The position numbers and the translations under genes were made by a program. Shown here in pieces: positions 56,617 to 64,000 of a stretch of DNA of 64,000 nucleotides; the stretch's first letter is position 1; every line of letters begins with the position of its first letter. The notes under the pieces are model-generated. The model made no database searches, was not told where the DNA came from, and was given only the letters and a program-made list of their open reading frames with translations. Origin of the DNA: Gammaproteobacteria bacterium UBA4421. GTDB lineage: Bacteria; Pseudomonadota; Gammaproteobacteria; Pseudomonadales; Azotimanducaceae. The stretch spans positions 213,481 to 277,480 of the forward strand of contig DGQF01000009.1 of assembly GCA_002389675.1 (NCBI GenBank), given 5' to 3'.

Positions 56617-58026
56617 TCACTTTGGGGCAGAATCGATCAATTCACTGAGCGTCTTTTCTTTTCCATCTAGTCCAAGCTTTTCATCCAATGCCTGCACCTT
56701 TTGTGCAATTCTGCCAGCTGTGCCCTGGTTCAGCCGATGTTTCAATACATGTGCCGCCAAAACACCCAACAGAGCAACCCCGGCAAGCGCAGAGAATAAA
56801 AAGGCATAACCCAGAACACCCGGATAGCGATCCAACAATGCGCCCCACAGCAGGTAAGCAAACGAGGTCGGTAGGTAGATCATAAACGCGGCGATGGCAA
56901 TTGCTGCGCCTGAAAAACGCTGCGGCAGGCCCATTTCACCGAAGGGAGCAAAATACAGCGCGCGCATGAAAAAAAATGTAAAACCGAGCGCGGCCATAAC
57001 CAACATGGCCGGCACAGCAAACGCATTAGACGCTGGCAACAGAGTCATCAGCACGCTTAAGAGAACCACCATAATTAAGCCAAAGCGCATCCCGCCTACC
57101 GCGCCACCAAAAAAACGTTGCGCAATAAAACCGGCCGGTAAAGCCATGCCGATGCGGCCACCAGAGGTAGACGCAATGCCAAAAAAAGAGATCGCGAGAA
57201 CCGGCAGAACATGCAAGTCAGTCAAATACGTCAAAAAAAACGGCATACTGGTATAGGCCACATAGACCGTAAAGCCGACAAAGCCGGCCAGCCAAACTTC
57301 TGGCAAACGCAGCATAATGCCCATTCCCGCAACCACCTCTTGATTGGCTTTAGTTCGGTCTGAGCCCGATTTCAAGAGGGTTTCGTTCGGCAACATAAAC
57401 CACGCGACCACCCCCAGAACAACCATAATCGCCGCGTTCACCATAAACGCGACTTCCAGCCCTAAAAGGCTATAGCCCAATAGGGTATACAACCCAACCG
57501 TCAGCAGATTTTGTAACAGCTCGATGCCTCCTCGACCACCTTCCAAAAGGCCAAAAACCTTTCCCTGATTTTCATCAGAGGTAGACTTGCGCACCGCTGA
57601 GAGTACCGCTGGCCAGAACGCACCTTCACACCAAACAGCCAGCATGACAAATAGAAAGCACAGCACCGCAAAATCTGTCGTTGTGCCCAGAAAAAAAGTA
57701 GTTATCCCGCCCAAAACCATATTCACTGGAATGAGTATTCGCGCGGAAAAGCGATCCTGCGCCCACGCTAATGCGACATATAAGATATTGTGAACGATGC
57801 CGTAAATTGACATCAGAATGCCAAATTGAGTTTTAGAAATCTGCCAAAGTTCAAGCATTTGCGGCAGCAATACACCTTTCATGGCCAGCACAGAAAAAGC
57901 GAACTGAGAACACAGCACCAGCACAACAAAGTTCGCCAGCACCTTCTTCGACGAAAACAGAGCAGCACCTTGGTCTGGCCTGGGATTTGTCACAACAGCA
58001 CCTCCATGTGCCTTTGTCTTGGCCAT
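56617..58026 (-). CDS. MFS transporter
   Basis: A 469-residue protein with about 12 hydrophobic segments. The family hallmarks are a charged cytoplasmic loop after TM2 (YVALAWAQDRFSARI) and GGRIGMALPAGFIAQRFFG between TM domains. Members are secondary carriers for organic acids, sugar phosphates or drugs. The C-terminal 50 residues are a soluble helix with GTAGRIAQKVQALDEKLGLD. The gene starts 7 bp after the stop of the quinone oxidoreductase, so they form an operon. The substrate is unknown but is probably metabolised by a neighbour. Confidence 0.88.
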   Translation of the reverse strand: MAKTKAHGGAVVTNPRPDQGAALFSSKKVLANFVVLVLCSQFAFSVLAMKGVLLPQMLELWQISKTQFGILMSIYGIVHNILYVALAWAQDRFSARILIPVNMVLGGITTFFLGTTTDFAVLCFLFVMLAVWCEGAFWPAVLSAVRKSTSDENQGKVFGLLEGGRGGIELLQNLLTVGLYTLLGYSLLGLEVAFMVNAAIMVVLGVVAWFMLPNETLLKSGSDRTKANQEVVAGMGIMLRLPEVWLAGFVGFTVYVAYTSMPFFLTYLTDLHVLPVLAISFFGIASTSGGRIGMALPAGFIAQRFFGGAVGGMRFGLIMVVLLSVLMTLLPASNAFAVPAMLVMAALGFTFFFMRALYFAPFGEMGLPQRFSGAAIAIAAFMIYLPTSFAYLLWGALLDRYPGVLGYAFLFSALAGVALLGVLAAHVLKHRLNQGTAGRIAQKVQALDEKLGLDGKEKTLSELIDSAPK

Positions 58027-58033
58027 ACAGCGA

Positions 58034-58972
58034 TCAAAATTTGATCACCATACGCCCTCTCGTGCCGCCAGCCTCAAGCTGCCGGTGCGCATAACTCGCC
58101 TCTTCAGGTGCGACAGCTTGCGCCACTCGCAATGTCAATTGACCGCATTCAACCTGCTCTCTCAAACGGTCTAACTTTGCATAAGCGCCGTCATAACCGG
58201 TAACCCACGTCGCCGTAAAATGAATACCCCTGACATCTCCCCCCTTAAAACCACGAATTGCCGTGAAATGCCCGCCGTCTTTAACCGCATCAATTGCCAA
58301 GCCATTGAGCAGGGCACCGTCAGCAAGGCCATCAACACCCAAAGGGAAATGTTCTCGTATTTTTTCAGCAAACCGCTCGCCTCGACTGACAATAACGTCT
58401 GCCCCCAGCGCTACCAACAAGTCGCGATCAGAATCCGCTGCATCGGCGATAACCTGCAACCCTGCTGCCTTGGCCAATTGAATCACGTAACCGCCATATG
58501 CGCCCGGACCACCGGTAACCGCAAGTACTTGGCCAGATTGAAGACCCAGCAAATCTAAAGACATCCTTGCCGTGAGCGCATTCATTGGCAGCGTACAGGC
58601 TTCAACATGAGTACAACCCGCCGGCGCGGGCACCACCGCGTTCTGATCCAAAACAATCTGTTCCCGATAGGCCCCGTGGATGCCACTGGGCACAACCATG
58701 GCCATCACTGGATCACCCACCTTAATCCCAGTCGTAACCTCTGCGCCCACTTGATCTACAACACCCGCGGCATCCATGCCTGGCACATAGGGCGGCGGCT
58801 TTTGGCGCTGAAACTCAGCTCGCATACCATTTCGCGCAACAATATCTGTCGGGTTGACAGCCGCCGCATGAATGCGAATTCGGACCTGCCCAGGACCTGC
58901 ACTCACCGGTGGCACATCGATAATATGAAGCACCTCGGGACCACCATGTACCATCAATCCAACTGCCTTCAT
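58034..58972 (-). CDS. NADPH:quinone oxidoreductase / zinc-free MDR dehydrogenase
   Basis: A 312-residue medium-chain dehydrogenase/reductase with an N-terminal GroES-like domain (DVPPVSAGPGQVRIRIHAAA) and a nucleotide-binding domain with VTGGPGAYGGYVIQLAKAAG. Structural zinc cysteines are absent, so it belongs to the quinone-oxidoreductase/enoyl-reductase branch, using NADPH. It probably reduces a quinone or an alpha,beta-unsaturated carbonyl. It is co-transcribed with the MFS gene and divergent from the SDR at 59177 over 204 bp. Confidence 0.87.
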   Translation of the reverse strand: MKAVGLMVHGGPEVLHIIDVPPVSAGPGQVRIRIHAAAVNPTDIVARNGMRAEFQRQKPPPYVPGMDAAGVVDQVGAEVTTGIKVGDPVMAMVVPSGIHGAYREQIVLDQNAVVPAPAGCTHVEACTLPMNALTARMSLDLLGLQSGQVLAVTGGPGAYGGYVIQLAKAAGLQVIADAADSDRDLLVALGADVIVSRGERFAEKIREHFPLGVDGLADGALLNGLAIDAVKDGGHFTAIRGFKGGDVRGIHFTATWVTGYDGAYAKLDRLREQVECGQLTLRVAQAVAPEEASYAHRQLEAGGTRGRMVIKF

Positions 58973-59176
58973 TCACTACACCCGATGCTGCATTTAAGTG
59001 CTCATAGTGCAGGCTTTGATACGCCCGGACAAGCACTGGATCGAGCAAAACGGATCGGCACTCGCAGCCCAAGCCATTGGCCGGTCACGCCCAGTTAAAA
59101 TTTTTGGGTACCGCCATGCCCGCCAATTTATCATGCTACCATTCGCGGTTTAACGTTTGAAAAAGGAAGCATCTCT

Positions 59177-59947
59177 GTGGGAAATCTCGACGGAAAAGTG
59201 GTTGTTATTACCGGGGCCGCCCAAGGACTCGGCGAAGCCGACGCACGAATCCTGACCGAACGAGGCGCTCGTGTTGTCATGACTGACATCAACGACGAGC
59301 GCGGCGAGGCGGTAGCCAAAGACATCGGAGCAGATTACCGACATCAGGATGTGAGCGACGAAGACAGTTGGGATGAGTTGATGTCCCACATCAACGCCCG
59401 TTACGACAGACTTGATGTCTTGGTCAATAACGCAGGCATCGCCGTCATCGCCAATATCGAAAGTACAACCACCCAACAGTGGAGCCAGACACTCAACATC
59501 CATTTAAACGGCACATTTTTCGGCTGCCAGCGGGCAGTTCAGTTGATGAAAAAAGACCAGCAGGGCGGATCGATCATTAACATGTCCTCTGTTGTGGCAT
59601 TACAGGGCTATGCCGATTATATCGCCTACGCAGCGGCAAAGGGTGCCATCCGCAGCATGACCAAATCTATCGCAGCGCATTGCCTGGCCAAAGGCTACAA
59701 CATACGTTGCAACTCAATCTATCCAGGCAGCATCAGCACACCCATGGTGCACGCCGCCCTTGCCCATAGCGCCGGCATCGACTTCGAGGCAGCGCAAGAT
59801 CCCGAAGCGCTGCGCCTGCAATTAGGCATCGGCGAACCTAACGACGTCGCTCATATGGTTGCCTTTCTGGCCAGTGATGAGGCCAAACACATTAACGCGG
59901 CCGAATTTGTTGTGGACAACGGTATGTCTAGCGTGGTTAGAACCTGA
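59177..59947 (+). CDS. SDR, 3-alpha/20-beta-hydroxysteroid dehydrogenase-like
   Basis: A 256-residue classical SDR: ITGAAQGLGEADARILTERG, the NNAGIAV segment, and Ser plus Y-A-A-A-K in IAYAAAKGA. Acidic MTDIND at the end of beta-2 suggests NAD preference. The overall pattern resembles 3-alpha/20-beta-hydroxysteroid dehydrogenases, but SDR sequences alone do not prove the substrate. The start is GTG 59177 with an AAGGAAG site; no in-frame ATG is near it. It is divergent from the quinone oxidoreductase and may share its regulator. Confidence 0.85.
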   Translation: MGNLDGKVVVITGAAQGLGEADARILTERGARVVMTDINDERGEAVAKDIGADYRHQDVSDEDSWDELMSHINARYDRLDVLVNNAGIAVIANIESTTTQQWSQTLNIHLNGTFFGCQRAVQLMKKDQQGGSIINMSSVVALQGYADYIAYAAAKGAIRSMTKSIAAHCLAKGYNIRCNSIYPGSISTPMVHAALAHSAGIDFEAAQDPEALRLQLGIGEPNDVAHMVAFLASDEAKHINAAEFVVDNGMSSVVRT

Positions 59948-60093
59948 CCCAGCATGTCATACAAACTGATCCAGCAGGACCGTCAGTCCAGTGCCGCATT
60001 TGGGACCATTTCGCATCTTTAGTTGACACCTTTTACCGCCGTTTTATGCTGCACGGCACAACGACAATCCAATGATTATTCGAGGAAGAAAAA

Positions 60094-61218
60094 ATCGCGC
60101 CACAAACTTTAAAAATTTTGCAGTTTACCTGCCCAAGCGGCTTTTACGGTGCAGAACGCTGGATACTCGCGTTGGGCAAGAATATGAACGATCCAATGAT
60201 GCCCTGCGATCTTGCGATTACGTTAGAAGCAGATAACGGACATGTAGAACTCGCGCGTGAATACTCGGCATTGGGGAAAACGGTCCACCAAATTAAGGTT
60301 GGAGGTCGTTTTGACCTGCGAATGATTTTGCAGCTTGCAAAGTTGATCCGGTCACAACAGATCGACATCATCCACACTCACGGCTACAAATCAGACATCA
60401 TCGGCTTGCTTGCCGCACGCTTGTGCGGAATCAAGGCGATATCTACCCCCCACGGTTTTGTGGGACTTAATGATTGGAAGCTGAAGCTGTACTTCACTAT
60501 CGGCAACAAGTTCCTGAAGTGGTTTGACCGAGTTGTTCCGCTGTCACGACAGCTGTGCAGAGATATGCAAGACCTTGGCGTCCGCCAGGACAAAGTAGAT
60601 TATATTCAAAACGGCGTCGACATCGACGAAGTGGACCAACTGATAGTTACTGCCGCCGATGAAAGCGAAAAACCGATGCATAAACAACGCATCGGCTTCA
60701 TCGGCCAGATCACCCAGCGCAAAAACCTGGTGGATATCATCGATATTTTCAACACCCTGGCCGCGAAACATCACAACCTCGAGTTAGTGCTACTGGGTGA
60801 CGGAGATCAGCTCGAAGAAATGCAGGCCTACGCTCAAGCTTCCGCGGCAGCAGAGGCCATCACATTTCTTGGTTTTCGGGAAAACAGACTGAACTGGCTC
60901 AAGACATTTGACCTATTTGTGATGACATCAAAACTTGAAGGCATACCGCGCTGTCTCATGGAAGCGATGGCCATGCAAATCCCCGTCGCTGCCTATGATA
61001 TCCCTGGCATAGACCAATTGGTGACCCACAACACAACGGGGCTGCTGGCTACTTACGGTGATCAGGCGGCACTGGCCGACTGCTGGGAGCAATTACTCCT
61101 CGACAAAGCCCTTTCTGAGCAACTGGCAAAATCCGGCCGACAGTTTATTGTTGAGCACTTTTCAGCTCAACGAATGGCGCATGAGTACAGCGAGCTCTAT
61201 CAAGATCTGCTGACTTGA
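60094..61218 (+). CDS. GT4-family glycosyltransferase, start codon uncertain
   Basis: A GT-B retaining glycosyltransferase: the first Rossmann half with HTHGYKSDIIGLLAARL and STPHGFVG, and the second with GFIGQITQRKNL, LLGDGDQLEEM and the E-x7-E motif EGIPRCLMEAM. It adds a sugar to a lipid- or protein-linked acceptor in polysaccharide synthesis. The clean GAGGAAG ribosome site (60082-60088) is followed 5 bp later by ATC (60094), giving IAPQTLKILQF as N-terminus. The only ordinary start, TTG 60118, would cut off the first beta strand. ATC initiation or an ATG-to-ATC change is the likely reading. Confidence 0.85.
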   Translation: MAPQTLKILQFTCPSGFYGAERWILALGKNMNDPMMPCDLAITLEADNGHVELAREYSALGKTVHQIKVGGRFDLRMILQLAKLIRSQQIDIIHTHGYKSDIIGLLAARLCGIKAISTPHGFVGLNDWKLKLYFTIGNKFLKWFDRVVPLSRQLCRDMQDLGVRQDKVDYIQNGVDIDEVDQLIVTAADESEKPMHKQRIGFIGQITQRKNLVDIIDIFNTLAAKHHNLELVLLGDGDQLEEMQAYAQASAAAEAITFLGFRENRLNWLKTFDLFVMTSKLEGIPRCLMEAMAMQIPVAAYDIPGIDQLVTHNTTGLLATYGDQAALADCWEQLLLDKALSEQLAKSGRQFIVEHFSAQRMAHEYSELYQDLLT

Positions 61219-61269
61219 CCTGAGCATTTATCCACACAAAAACAAGTCGCCGCCTAGTCCACAACAGCC

Positions 61270-61308
61270 TGTTGGCCAACAATGCCAACCCAAGGCCTAT
61301 CGCTAGGC
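61270..61308. other. Palindrome and hairpin after the convergent stops
   Basis: TGTTGGCCAACA (61270-61281) is a perfect 12-bp palindrome. GCCTA/TAGGC (61295-61308) pairs around TCGC and overlaps the mutarotase stop. Both lie between convergent genes; a terminator function is possible but unproven. Confidence 0.25.
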
Positions 61309-62148
61309 AAAGGTCTGGGTGAGTGTATGCGTCTGCTGAGCAGCCAAGGTGAATCCCTGAGTGATTGCTGACTCAACGCAAAGCATGCTTTGGAAACCCT
61401 CGTCATGAAAATCTTCAAGTTCCGCTGATTTTGCACGCCAAGGATTCCACACTACAACACTGTCATGGCCGCGAGAGTTAACCTCGATTGCATAATCGGG
61501 TGTTTCGATCCAGCAGCGGTTTCCCGGGTGCACGTGAATCCGATCCGTTTCGGCTTCGAAAAGGTAAGGATTCGGCGTCACTTTACGAGCAAAGTCTTCA
61601 GTTTTGTCTAGGCATTGCCCGCTCAATCCCTTAAGACACGTGTTGTGAATATCTGAGATTTCGAAATAACTGTGCAAAGCAGCGCCAAAGTTACGCGGCC
61701 TATCGCTTGTATTTCGGGTGCTTAACGCAAGTGTGAGCTGTCGACCCACTGTGATGCTAAGCTCTAACTCAAGCCCATCTTCGTTCATTGCATTTTGTAT
61801 CGCGCATGGGCGCAGGCGAACGATGGTGGCATCGTCTGTATCAACGCTGCTGACAAGCCGCCACTGTTGGTTTCGCACGTAGCCATGCGCGGGTAAATTT
61901 CTAGCGGGATGATCGCCGAACCATGGCCAGCATACTGGCACGCCACCGCGTATGGATCGCGTGCCATCCAACCAAGCATCGCGACTTAACCACAACCGTT
62001 CGCGCTGGTCGTAGCTCGGGACATAGCTGAGCAAATGTCCACCAAATAGACTGATCGATGCATGAGCCCATAGGTTGTTGACACAGATTAGTTCAACATG
62101 ATTGGCTGGCGTTTCAAGCGTGACACTTTTACTCAATTGAGTACTCAA
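61303..62148 (-). CDS. D-hexose-6-phosphate mutarotase (YeaD-like aldose epimerase)
   Basis: A 281-residue galactose-mutarotase-fold protein. It shows the family signature RSIRGGVPVCWPWFGDHP, then PAHGYVRNQQW with the substrate His, ALHSYFEISDIHNTCLKGL, and a C-terminal FHDEGFQSMLCVESAIT with the catalytic Glu. It interconverts the alpha and beta forms of glucose-6-phosphate and related sugars, speeding flux into glycolysis or polysaccharide synthesis. The start is TTG 62148, as no ATG is available in frame. It converges on the glycosyltransferase gene. Confidence 0.88.
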   Translation of the reverse strand: MSTQLSKSVTLETPANHVELICVNNLWAHASISLFGGHLLSYVPSYDQRERLWLSRDAWLDGTRSIRGGVPVCWPWFGDHPARNLPAHGYVRNQQWRLVSSVDTDDATIVRLRPCAIQNAMNEDGLELELSITVGRQLTLALSTRNTSDRPRNFGAALHSYFEISDIHNTCLKGLSGQCLDKTEDFARKVTPNPYLFEAETDRIHVHPGNRCWIETPDYAIEVNSRGHDSVVVWNPWRAKSAELEDFHDEGFQSMLCVESAITQGFTLAAQQTHTLTQTFA

Positions 62149-62260
62149 GGCGATATCCGGCGATTCGAGGGAAAAACTAGGTTACCATCAGCGTTTGTAC
62201 CACGCCGAATCATTTATGGTGCCCTAACCGTTGTTGGTTGCACCATAACCACGCCTGAAA

Positions 62261-63637
62261 ATGACCTCTGTCAATGCAAACATTATCCCTAAGCCCAAAG
62301 ATGCTTGGCCATTGCGCGTACTGAGACGCACTGTCTACGTGGTGATAATGGCCATGGTCATCGTAATCACGCTCCTGAGCACAATCAGCAGCAACCAGCC
62401 TCTGATAACGTTATCAAAACCATTAACCGGCAACGAGGCAGCGGCCGCCAACCGGCTCATGCGAACAATCATCAAAGACATCGCGCGCGCGGAACACCAC
62501 TTGGTCGCCACAACAATCACAGAAAACGCGGCCAATACTATCGTGGCCTTTGCGCAACGAACAATCAGTGATGTTGTCGCATTCGCGGGACAAGTTGAGA
62601 TCAACAACGGCAAGTTGACCCTAAACGCCACCGCACGGATACCAGAAAATCCACTAGGCCGATACATCAACCTCACGCTGACGTTGATAGCTGAGGATAG
62701 AAAGCTCATATTTGATACCTTGAGCGTGGGCGAAATCAGCCTGCGCGGCCAATGGTTGATCGCATCGGCACGCTGGTTGGTGAACCAAACACTGGACAAA
62801 AAACTTGGTGATCAGCTATTTGCCGCTGTTCACCACGTAGACATATTGCCCGGCGCGATCCAAATTAATTACGGGCCCCTCGGCGATCTGGTTAATCAAG
62901 CCGGTGGGCTCAGAACACGCGCTTTTGCAATGCGCGATCAGTTCCAGTTGCTGAGCGATCCCGACAGCGTACACGACTACTTTGCACATATTTGCGACCA
63001 GGGCAAAGCCGCACCCGATGCCCAACTTGGCGATTACCTCGCCTGGGCATTTAGCTACGCCCGATATCGCACTGAACTGAGCCAAAAACCAGCCACCGAA
63101 AATAAATTAGCGCTGTTGTCCCTATCTATCTTGCTCGGCAGTGACCTCTTCGAAACACTGATCGGTGATGTCGCGCAATCTCGCAAAGACTGCCGCCCTG
63201 TGGGAGATGCGGTCACCGTGCTGGGCCGCAAAGATTTACGCCAACATTTTATTGTTTCAGCGGCAGTTCAACTCATCACAAACACGGCAACGAGTTTCGC
63301 CATCGGCGAGTTAAAAGAGTTAGCAGACGCCGGAAAAGGTGGCAGCGGATTTAGTTTCGCAGACCTTGCCGCAGACCGCGCAGGACTGAAATTCACGGAT
63401 ATGGCACTCGACCCAAAAAGCGCAGAAAGGATCCAGCAGCATGCACAGGCGCTGCGTGATCCGGCATTTTTTTTCCCGGATATCAACGACTTACCCGAAG
63501 GATTAAGCGCGGCACAATTTGCCCAAAACTACGGCAATCTAGACAGCAGCCTGTACTCAACCGCACGCGCAAATATCGATGCGCGTATTGCTCAGCTGCC
63601 GCTGTACAGCCTCAAAAAGGGGCCAAAAACACTGTAA
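62261..63637 (+). CDS. Membrane-anchored protein of unknown function
   Basis: A 458-residue protein with a short cytoplasmic N-terminus and one transmembrane helix at about residues 23-42 (TVYVVIMAMVIVITLLSTI), placing the rest in the periplasm. The soluble part starts beta-rich (residues about 60-180, TIVAFAQRTISDVVAF, GKLTLNATARIPENPLGRYI) and ends alpha-helical. I recognise no known motif. It is divergent from the mutarotase gene and lies just before an exported protein gene. The length and single anchor are compatible with a periplasmic assembly or binding protein. Function is unknown. Confidence 0.7.
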   Translation: MTSVNANIIPKPKDAWPLRVLRRTVYVVIMAMVIVITLLSTISSNQPLITLSKPLTGNEAAAANRLMRTIIKDIARAEHHLVATTITENAANTIVAFAQRTISDVVAFAGQVEINNGKLTLNATARIPENPLGRYINLTLTLIAEDRKLIFDTLSVGEISLRGQWLIASARWLVNQTLDKKLGDQLFAAVHHVDILPGAIQINYGPLGDLVNQAGGLRTRAFAMRDQFQLLSDPDSVHDYFAHICDQGKAAPDAQLGDYLAWAFSYARYRTELSQKPATENKLALLSLSILLGSDLFETLIGDVAQSRKDCRPVGDAVTVLGRKDLRQHFIVSAAVQLITNTATSFAIGELKELADAGKGGSGFSFADLAADRAGLKFTDMALDPKSAERIQQHAQALRDPAFFFPDINDLPEGLSAAQFAQNYGNLDSSLYSTARANIDARIAQLPLYSLKKGPKTL

Positions 63638-63871
63638 AATTTATTGACGTAGTGCCGGGTGAAAACACATCCGATTGTCATGATTTTTTACACTTACCTC
63701 CCCCCAAGATAAACCTATATTCGTAACCTATTGATCTGTTGATATTTATCTCCTTTGGCATTCAAATTGCATCCTTCGAAGAACCCTTTGACACCCTAAA
63801 ATCAACAAAACTTAGGTATTTCCTTCATCAAATCCAACAGCAGCTGTCTTTGTGCGACCGGTCGTAAGATT

Positions 63872-64000
63872 ATCTTTGACAGGATCCGCCTTCTGATCCT
63901 TATCGCCATGAGCGGCCTTCCCGGCACAGCTACTTTTGCATCCGTCAACTACGACATCATCTACGTCAATCAACCGCGTGCTGGTGATCATGCGCATATC
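63872..64000 (+). CDS. Start of an exported protein, right edge of the window, start codon unresolved
   Basis: An open frame reads RLLILIAMSGLPGTATFA followed by SVNYDIIYVNQPRAGDHAHI at the right edge, in which a signal peptide and a familiar start of secreted beta-propeller-like proteins (YDIIYV-PR-GD) are recognisable. The frame is open from 63800 but has no ATG, GTG or TTG before ATG 63908, which would delete most of the signal peptide. The coordinates given begin at the positively charged n-region. A frameshift or a non-standard start codon is possible. The rest of the gene is outside the window. Confidence 0.4.
   Translation, partial: MFDRIRLLILIAMSGLPGTATFASVNYDIIYVNQPRAGDHAHI

Noticed and set aside
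63812..63997. A minus-strand 61-residue open frame at the right edge
   Set aside because: It overlaps the clear signal peptide and mature start of a plus-strand exported protein, and its own sequence is low in structure.

Overview
The window looks like a chromosomal segment of a heterotrophic, probably marine, gammaproteobacterium. The evidence is a DbpA-type DEAD-box helicase, a NupC-type nucleoside carrier, a UbiC-like chorismate lyase, a YeaD-type hexose-6-phosphate mutarotase and a moderate GC content. The species cannot be named from the sequence. I saw no rRNA, tRNA, insertion sequence, phage gene or CRISPR array.

Most of it is a dense patchwork of short operons for oxidative catabolism of hydrophobic substrates. 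From left to right: a partial NupC carrier (1-972); a D-aminoacylase-type amidohydrolase, a UbiC-like protein and a Rieske oxygenase (1.1-5.1 kb); a P450 overlapping a TauD-type dioxygenase (5-7.2 kb); short-chain dehydrogenases (SDRs) and three acyl-CoA dehydrogenases (7.3-15.2 kb) with a deazaflavin-type reductase; a porin / FMN-binding / PepSY operon (15.3-17.9 kb); a Baeyer-Villiger-type monooxygenase (18-19.9 kb); a molybdenum hydroxylase / DUF35 / thiolase / acyl-CoA dehydrogenase operon (21-26.3 kb); an acyl-CoA ligase, GST, VOC protein and aromatic monooxygenase (26.4-30.6 kb); dbpA and a NYN protein; a CYP153-like P450 with a second D-aminoacylase-type protein (32.9-36 kb); and an isoquinoline-oxidoreductase-type two-subunit molybdenum enzyme (36-38.8 kb).

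The most striking locus follows at 38968-40101. A redoxin (AhpC/TSA-like) gene is interrupted by one in-frame TGA exactly where the redox-active cysteine belongs. The frame stays open for another 216 codons, and a SECIS-like hairpin lies about 20 nt downstream. I read it as a probable selenoprotein that a standard gene caller would split in two.

The right part holds an enoyl-CoA hydratase, a second Baeyer-Villiger-type enzyme, lipoproteins, a BaiN/HI0933 flavoprotein, two divergent PQQ-type dehydrogenases with an NTF2-like protein (45.5-50 kb), two serine hydrolases of the beta-lactamase fold, an IPNS-like 2-oxoglutarate oxygenase, a second deazaflavin-type reductase, and a quinone oxidoreductase-MFS pair. 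Between 55.6 and 62.2 kb are a polysaccharide deacetylase, a GT4 glycosyltransferase and a sugar-phosphate mutarotase, suggesting envelope polysaccharide metabolism. The window ends in an unknown membrane-anchored protein and the start of an exported protein.

The catabolic genes fit a common plan: hydroxylation (P450s, Rieske, 2-oxoglutarate, molybdenum and flavin enzymes), alcohol oxidation (SDRs, PQQ enzymes), ring or chain oxygenation (Baeyer-Villiger enzymes), CoA activation, and beta-oxidation (acyl-CoA dehydrogenases, hydratase, thiolase/DUF35). Sterols, terpenoids, alkanes or similar compounds are possible substrates. Sequence alone does not identify the real ones.
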